DNA of 10,274 nt from Campylobacterales bacterium (GTDB taxonomy: Bacteria; Campylobacterota; Campylobacteria; Campylobacterales; Arcobacteraceae): NCBI GenBank assembly GCA_019752775.1, contig JAIELU010000094.1, positions 1 to 10,274 on the forward strand. The letters run 5' to 3'. Positions 5,932 to 10,274 of the stretch are shown here, in pieces. The stretch's first letter is position 1. Each line of letters opens with the position of its first letter. Under the pieces are notes generated by a model that searched no databases, had not been told where the DNA came from, and saw only the letters and a list, made by a program, of their open reading frames with translations. Both the position numbers and the translations under genes were made by a program.

Positions 5932-7560
5932 ATGTTTACTAAAGAGTCTTTATATATTAATGCTGTGAAATATGATACTCAATTAAAACTTGATTATAAA
6001 AAATTGAATAATGAAGAGATTATTGATGTTAATAATTCTGTTTTCTTAGTTGATAATGATTTATTACCTTTTGACATAGCTCAAAAACTAAATTCTTCAC
6101 AGCATGAAATTGATAGTACATATATTTCTACATTACTATTAAATGACACAACAAAGCTTGTTCCTAAGGCAATATCTTCAAAATTAAAAGATTGTGAAAT
6201 AGCAAAATTTAATAATGAATTTGATATTGCAGTTTTAAAAACAACACTATTTGAGACAAAAAATTATTTCGTAAAAACAGGAATAGATTATATTTATTCA
6301 GCTTTTCATTTAATAAATCTTCATATAGAAAAAAATATATCAAGAAGCGAAATTATTGTATTCTTATTCAATAGTAAAGCTTTTATCGTTATTTTAGATG
6401 CTGCTGGAGTTATTGTACATAATACCATTTTGGATTTGGCTTGTTTTGATACTATTAAAAAAACACACTTTTACGAAGATGATATTGATGGACAAAAGCT
6501 TTTTGATGAAATTTATTATTTAGAATTAAATGAAATTATTCATAATACTTTAAATACATTTTATGAAAAAAAGAATAATGTTTTCGTTGAAAAAGTTACA
6601 TTACTTTATGTTTCAAAACAATTATCACAAGAACAAATTGAACAATTAGGTGAAGATTTACTGTTAAAAGTAGATTACCATCCAATAAATATTGATGAAG
6701 AGCTTTTTGAATTATCAAGAGATAAACATTTAAAGAAAAGTTTTATAAAACCTAGAAAAAAGAAAAAGAAAAGAAATTATACTAATTTATATATCTTTTT
6801 ATTTATTTTAGTAGTTGCATTTTTAGCTTATCAAGTATATTTAAAAGTAGATTTTAATAATTTATTTAAAAGTGAAACAACTTCTTCAAAAACTTTAGAT
6901 ATTCAAAAAATTGAAGACATACTTGAATTACCAGATCATTTAGCTTTAAATGATCAAATAGAACAAAGAGTAAAATCAATATTTGACTCAATTCCAAATG
7001 AAGTATATTTAAATGAATTAAAAATAGAGAAAAATATTTTAGAATTAAAAGGTAATTTTTTAAATGAAGTAATTTTTGCAACGGCATTAAAACCTAATCT
7101 AAATAAATTATATAAAGATGTTATTTATTCTACAACATCAAGTGATAAAAAGGTTAATATTGATGGTGTAGTTCTTGCACGAAATGAAATTGAATTAAAT
7201 AAAACTTACAAAACTTATGATAAAGAATATTTAACAGATGAGTTTATGGCTTTGGATAGAGTGACTGAACAATTAAAAATTTTAATGCCAATTGATTCAA
7301 TAATCAAGTTTAACACAACAGCTAGCAATAGTACAATTACAAGATTTGTATATTCTGTAAATATTTTAGTAAAAGATCCAAAAGAATTTTTTGATATGAT
7401 TGATGTATTAAATAATGAATTATATTCAATTCATATCGCCTATCCAATTAGTATGTTAAAAACAGAAGCAGGGATTGAAATCGAATTTGTTTTAGTATTT
7501 AATCAATATAATGATTCAAAAGAAGAAGTTAAAGACGAAGAAAAAGAAGAAACAAAATAA
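5932..7560 (+). CDS. Single-pass membrane protein with GspL/PilM-PilN-PilO-like architecture
   Basis: Not recognised as a named protein. The 542-aa product has a cytoplasmic part of about 270 aa without signal peptide, a basic stretch KPRKKKKKR (273-281), one transmembrane helix (about 285-304, LYIFLFILVVAFLAYQVYL), and a periplasmic part of about 235 aa ending in a highly charged Glu/Lys tail. The positive-inside rule places the N-terminus in the cytoplasm. The segment IPNEVYLNELKIEKNILEL (354-372) resembles the start of the PilN periplasmic domain (helix, then PxxVxLxxL, xxxLxLxG). The later FVYSVNILVKDPKEFFDMID (472-491) resembles a PilO-like ferredoxin fold. The N-terminal part could be a degenerate actin-like (PilM/GspL) domain, but no ATP motif is evident. 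No other pilus or secretion gene is in the window. The start has AGGAA 6 bases upstream. It is last in the operon and ends at a strong hairpin. Confidence 0.75.
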   Translation: MFTKESLYINAVKYDTQLKLDYKKLNNEEIIDVNNSVFLVDNDLLPFDIAQKLNSSQHEIDSTYISTLLLNDTTKLVPKAISSKLKDCEIAKFNNEFDIAVLKTTLFETKNYFVKTGIDYIYSAFHLINLHIEKNISRSEIIVFLFNSKAFIVILDAAGVIVHNTILDLACFDTIKKTHFYEDDIDGQKLFDEIYYLELNEIIHNTLNTFYEKKNNVFVEKVTLLYVSKQLSQEQIEQLGEDLLLKVDYHPINIDEELFELSRDKHLKKSFIKPRKKKKKRNYTNLYIFLFILVVAFLAYQVYLKVDFNNLFKSETTSSKTLDIQKIEDILELPDHLALNDQIEQRVKSIFDSIPNEVYLNELKIEKNILELKGNFLNEVIFATALKPNLNKLYKDVIYSTTSSDKKVNIDGVVLARNEIELNKTYKTYDKEYLTDEFMALDRVTEQLKILMPIDSIIKFNTTASNSTITRFVYSVNILVKDPKEFFDMIDVLNNELYSIHIAYPISMLKTEAGIEIEFVLVFNQYNDSKEEVKDEEKEETK

Positions 7561-7587
7561 AAACTTGGAAATTACCAAGTTTTTATT
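7556..7587. terminator. Bidirectional intrinsic terminator between convergent operons
   Basis: AATAAAAACTTGG (7556-7568) and CCAAGTTTTTATT (7575-7587) form a 13-bp perfect stem with a 6-base loop. On the plus strand a T run ends the right arm; on the minus strand TTTTTATTTT follows the GG/CC pairs, so both strands look like usable intrinsic terminators. It covers the stop codon of the plus-strand membrane protein gene (7558-7560), in the left arm, and the stop codon of the minus-strand mqnE (7572-7574), in the loop. Confidence 0.9.
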
Positions 7588-8633
7588 TCATTATAAATTG
7601 AGTCTCTCTCAACTGGTATAAAACCAGAATTTTTTATCAAATCAACAAACTCTAACTGAGCTATACCATTTGCACTAGTAGCACCTGCTGCACTTTGAAT
7701 AGATTCTTTTTCAATAGTTCCATCAACATCATTTGCCCCATATTCCTGAGCAATTAAAGCTAATTTTACTGTTGAAGTTGCCCAATATGCTTTTATATTT
7801 GGAATATTATCAAGTAAAATTCTTGCAATCGCATAAGTTTTTAAAATTTCTTGTCCAGTTAATGGCTCTTTTACTTTTAAGTAATTATTCTCAGTTTGAT
7901 AAACCAAAGGAATAAAGGCATTAAAACCACCTGTAATGTCTTGTAAATCTCTTAATCTAATTATATGGTCAATTCTATGATTTCTATCTTCTACATGACC
8001 AAATAGCATTGTAGCATTACTTTTTTTACCAGCTATATGCCAAAGTCTATGAATTTCTATCCATTGTTCTGATGTAACTTTTCCCCCACATATTTTTTTT
8101 CTCACTTTTTCATCGAAAATCTCAGCACCACCACCTGGCATTGAATCAACTCCATGTTTAATCATCATATCTATGATTTCTTGATAAGATAAATTATACT
8201 CAGTACTTAAAAAGTGAATTTCAGCAGCTGTTAATGCTTTTACATGAATAGCTGGAAAGTTTTCTTTTATTTTTCTAAACACGTCCATGTACCATTGTAA
8301 TCCAGTATGAGGATTATGAGCTGATACAATATGAACTTCTTTAATATCATTTTTAGAAGAGTTTTTTACTATTTCTAAAATCTCATCATGTGTCATTGTC
8401 CATTGATCTGGATTTTTTCTACTTGCACTATATGCACAGAATTGACAAACATCTTTACAAACATTTGTTGGGTTTATATGTCTATTAATATTAAAATAGG
8501 TTTTTTTACCATGTTTATCTGTTCTTATTTTATTTGCGTATGACGCAAGTGTGAATAAATCTAAATCATATAATTTAATTGCATCTTCATAATTTAATCT
8601 ATCTTGTTTTTCTAATTTTTCAATAATATTCAT
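7572..8633 (-). CDS. mqnE: Aminofutalosine synthase (MqnE)
   Basis: MqnE is a cytoplasmic radical-SAM enzyme that joins the adenosyl group of SAM to a 3-[(1-carboxyvinyl)oxy]benzoate acceptor to give aminofutalosine, the entry to the futalosine route to menaquinone used by Campylobacterota. The 353-aa product has normal length. The 4Fe-4S cluster motif is NPTNVCKDVCQFCAY with C59, C63 and C66. Other signatures are HIVSAHNPHTGLQWYMD (101-117), ALTAAEI (133-139), GVDSMPGGGAEIFDEKVR (161-178), SNATMLFGH (205-213), GGFNAFIPLVY (235-245) and NIPNIKAYW (276-284). The paired pattern (GVDSMPGGGAEIF then KICGGK, and AYW near the end) favours MqnE over the paralogue MqnC. Start at 8631-8633 has AGGAAAG upstream, 7 bases after the previous stop. 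The other mqn genes are not in this window, so the pathway is dispersed. Confidence 0.93.
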   Translation of the reverse strand: MNIIEKLEKQDRLNYEDAIKLYDLDLFTLASYANKIRTDKHGKKTYFNINRHINPTNVCKDVCQFCAYSASRKNPDQWTMTHDEILEIVKNSSKNDIKEVHIVSAHNPHTGLQWYMDVFRKIKENFPAIHVKALTAAEIHFLSTEYNLSYQEIIDMMIKHGVDSMPGGGAEIFDEKVRKKICGGKVTSEQWIEIHRLWHIAGKKSNATMLFGHVEDRNHRIDHIIRLRDLQDITGGFNAFIPLVYQTENNYLKVKEPLTGQEILKTYAIARILLDNIPNIKAYWATSTVKLALIAQEYGANDVDGTIEKESIQSAAGATSANGIAQLEFVDLIKNSGFIPVERDSIYNEIKTW

Positions 8634-8640
8634 ATCTTTC

Positions 8641-8961
8641 CTATTTACAGTTAAAATCTTTTGTATATTGTTGGTTTCTTTCTTGATGAATAAAACCTAT
8701 ACAACTTTGATTTAAATCATTATCATAAAAAATAACTTTGTAAACACTACTTTTATATCTAGTTTCACTATCTTCTACTTCTAATTTATTTATAACTTTT
8801 AGTTGTTTTATATTCGTATATCCAATTGTGGCAAGAACTTCAGTTATTCTTTTTTCTTTTAAATCCTTTATTACATAAAATATTATAAAAGCAATAGCAA
8901 TAAGAATACTAATAATAATGACAGTCTTTTTAGGAAGTTTTCTTACTTGATGTGTATTCAT
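8641..8961 (-). CDS. Small membrane-anchored protein of unknown function
   Basis: Not recognised. The 106-aa product has a short basic N-terminus (MNTHQVRKLPKK), one hydrophobic helix (about 13-31) and a C-terminal part of about 75 aa that is probably periplasmic, with two cysteines (C87 and C105) that could form a disulfide. No lipobox or cleavage site is evident, so an uncleaved signal anchor is likely. The coding status is well supported: a strong AAGGAG ribosome site (complement of 8969-8974) 8 bases before the ATG, a start one base after the carbonic anhydrase stop (TAAGATG), and an end 7 bases before mqnE. It is thus between carbonic anhydrase and mqnE in one transcription unit. The fold hints at a small DUF-type periplasmic domain but there is no basis for a function. 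Confidence 0.75.
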   Translation of the reverse strand: MNTHQVRKLPKKTVIIISILIAIAFIIFYVIKDLKEKRITEVLATIGYTNIKQLKVINKLEVEDSETRYKSSVYKVIFYDNDLNQSCIGFIHQERNQQYTKDFNCK

Positions 8962-8962
8962 C

Positions 8963-9604
8963 TTAATTCTCCTTTAGTGGTTTGAACGAACACTCTTCCC
9001 CGTCATAATATTCAATTGTTCCATCTTCAATTCGATAATACCAACCATGAATTTGTAATTCACCACTTTTTACTTTTCTTTCAACTTCTGGAAATGTTAA
9101 AAGATTTTCCATTTGATGTACAATTGAAATTCTCTCTGTCGCTCTATAAAGTTTTTCTTTATCAGATTTGTCTTGAATTGCAAGAAGTGTATATTCTTTT
9201 GCTCTTTTCCCAAGTTCTAGCCATTTTTTTACATGAACTAATTCAGGAGCATTTCCAATATCTTGATATAGACTTTTACAAGCACCACAATGAGAGTGAC
9301 CACAAATAATAATATGTTTAACATGTAAAATAGAAACAGCATATTCAATTACAGCAGAACTTCCGTGGTAATCATCATCAGGACTATAAGGAGGAACAAA
9401 ATTTCCAACATTTCTTAAAATAAACATATCTCCAGGTTTTGTGTCAAGCATTAAGTCAGGAGTAACTCTACTATCACTACACCCAACAAAAAGAATCTCA
9501 GGTTTTTGTCCTTTTTCAACTAAATCTTTTAAATTACCCTCATATTTAGGAAAACTAGCTTCTCTAAATTTCTTATTTCCTTTTATTAAATCATTTATTA
9601 ACAT
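8963..9604 (-). CDS. Beta-class carbonic anhydrase
   Basis: This zinc enzyme interconverts CO2 and bicarbonate and supplies bicarbonate to carboxylases. The 213-aa product has the beta-class signatures: C42-S-D44-S-R46 (GCSDSRVTPDLML), a catalytic Asp-Arg dyad, and the second zinc pair H103 and C106 in CGHSHCGACKSL. FILRNVGNFVPPY (61-73) and the C-terminal HGWYYRIEDGTIEYYD (186-201) are typical of plant-type/bacterial beta enzymes. It has no signal peptide, so it is cytoplasmic. The ATG at 9602-9604 has AAAGGA just upstream and overlaps the end of the bioF remnant by 14 bases, so it was probably translationally coupled to bioF originally. All zinc and dyad residues are present. It heads a three-gene run with the small membrane protein and mqnE. 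Campylobacterota commonly need such an enzyme for growth at low CO2, which fits but is general knowledge. Confidence 0.95.
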   Translation of the reverse strand: MLINDLIKGNKKFREASFPKYEGNLKDLVEKGQKPEILFVGCSDSRVTPDLMLDTKPGDMFILRNVGNFVPPYSPDDDYHGSSAVIEYAVSILHVKHIIICGHSHCGACKSLYQDIGNAPELVHVKKWLELGKRAKEYTLLAIQDKSDKEKLYRATERISIVHQMENLLTFPEVERKVKSGELQIHGWYYRIEDGTIEYYDGEECSFKPLKEN

Positions 9605-10037
9605 TTGAATCCTTTAATAAGTTGCATACTTTTGTTAAATCATCTTCATTTATATCTATTTTTGCAATTAATCTAATAATTGCATCTTTTACTGTTGGTT
9701 GCCTGATTGCACCAACTAAAAAACCATTTTGTTTTAAATTCTCTTGTATTTTTTTTACTAGTTTATTATCACCTATCAATATAGGAATAATTAAACTTTG
9801 GGATTTTAAACCCAATATATTTTTGATTATAGTTAAATTCTTTTCAATTTTTTCTTTAAGTAGTTGTTTGTTTTTAATAATAAAATCCAAAGACTCATTT
9901 GCAAGTGCAGTATCAAAAAGTGATGGAGCAGTTGAGTATATTATAGGTTTTGCTCTATTTGTTAAAAAATCTATGATTTGTTTAGAAGCTAAAATATAAG
10001 CTCCATAAGAGCCATAGGCTTTTCCTAAAGTTCCCAT
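9591..10037 (-). pseudogene. bioF: C-terminal remnant of 8-amino-7-oxononanoate synthase (bioF)
   Basis: The 148-aa open frame is the C-terminal part of a BioF/KBL-type alpha-oxoamine synthase (biotin pathway, PLP-dependent condensation of pimeloyl thioester with alanine). It begins MGTLGKAYGSYGAY, in which K6 is the expected PLP lysine, then has KPIIYSTAPSLFD (30-42) and the family C-terminal AIRQPTVKDAIIRL (110-123). Full-length enzymes are about 380 aa; roughly the first 60 percent is missing, including the substrate-binding glycines and the D-x-A-H motif. The same frame remains open upstream only to 10094, where an in-frame TAA lies at 10095-10097; the extra residues (ending KPTKYHVK) may still be BioF-like. 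No start with a clear ribosome site is seen. It overlaps the carbonic anhydrase start by 14 bases. Either a broken gene or a local assembly error; as shown it should not make active BioF. Confidence 0.7.
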
Positions 10038-10097
10038 TTTTACATGATATTTTGTAGGTTTTATTTTATAATAATCAAATGGTAAATATTTTATTTA

Positions 10098-10274
10098 GCA
10101 ATTATTATATAAAAATTTATCAGCATTTGAAAATTATTAATAATATGTTAAATATTTGAGATTTCTTTAAGTATTCAATTTTAATTTTCATATTTATAAT
10201 AATATGTAGAATTTATTTATTTATATTTTATTTTTCTCTGATTTCATTCAATTTTTTAAATTTGAAAAACTATA
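10098..10274. other. Non-coding, extremely A/T-rich tract upstream of the bioF remnant
   Basis: No gene, repeat array or RNA gene is seen here. Over 10101-10274 I count 20 G or C in 174 bases (about 11 percent), far below the coding sequence nearby. All six frames are closed within a few dozen codons. The tract sits where the first 230 or so codons of bioF should be, and may contain the promoter of the carbonic anhydrase operon, but -10-like hexamers are too frequent here to choose one. Confidence 0.6.

Noticed and set aside
6866..7087. 73-codon minus-strand frame inside the membrane protein gene
   Set aside because: Antisense of a long open frame, leucine-rich complement of Lys/Glu/Asn codons, no ribosome site.
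7733..7915. 60-codon plus-strand frame opposite mqnE
   Set aside because: Antisense of conserved MqnE sequence, no supporting signal.
7572..8633. Assignment as MqnC (cyclic dehypoxanthinyl futalosine synthase)
   Set aside because: MqnC shares the radical-SAM pattern, but GVDSMPGGGAEIF, the KICGGK spacing and the SNATML/AYW segments fit MqnE better.
9016..9999. Plus-strand frames of 97 and 125 codons opposite carbonic anhydrase and bioF
   Set aside because: Both are antisense to conserved genes and show only low-complexity hydrophobic sequence.
10231..10274. Minus-strand frame of about a dozen codons entering from the right edge (FFKFKKLNEIREK then stop)
   Set aside because: It is preceded by a stop at the window edge and is too short to be read as the end of a neighbouring gene.
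1..10274. CRISPR array, insertion sequence, tRNA or rRNA gene
   Set aside because: No regularly spaced repeats, transposase motifs with terminal repeats, tRNA-like cloverleaf or rRNA sequence were seen in the intergenic spaces, which are all short.

Overview
The window is a compact, A/T-rich stretch of bacterial chromosome. The best fit is a Campylobacterota (epsilonproteobacterial) genome of the Arcobacter type. Three things point there: an HP0268-family nuclease next to miaB, an aminofutalosine synthase (MqnE) of the futalosine menaquinone route, and very low GC with short or overlapping gene junctions. The genus is inferred; the phylum-level placement is firmer.

Layout. The left part reads on the minus strand: nusA (transcription factor) runs into cysS (cysteinyl-tRNA synthetase) with one base between them. 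After a gap holding a perfect 32-bp palindrome comes the N-terminal part of a divergent nitrite/sulfite-reductase-like protein that leaves the window at base 1. A 150-bp divergent promoter region (about 3567-3716) separates this from a plus-strand operon: an 80-aa HP0268-type nuclease, miaB (tRNA methylthiotransferase), a DUF374/LPLAT-type acyltransferase, and a 542-aa single-pass membrane protein whose build resembles a fused PilM/PilN/PilO or GspL protein. A bidirectional hairpin terminator at 7556-7587 closes this operon and the convergent minus-strand operon. The second operon reads, from right to left, a truncated bioF remnant, a beta-carbonic anhydrase, a small membrane-anchored protein of unknown function, and mqnE.

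How the genes relate. Most are housekeeping: translation and transcription (NusA, CysS, MiaB), lipid modification (DUF374), menaquinone synthesis (MqnE) and CO2/bicarbonate balance (carbonic anhydrase). No CRISPR array, insertion sequence, tRNA or rRNA was seen. The points that deserve a second look are the orphan Pil/Gsp-like fusion, the substituted substrate-site residues in the reductase-like protein, the bioF gene lacking its first 60 percent next to a tract of about 11 percent GC, and hairpins that contain the stop codons of cysS and mqnE.
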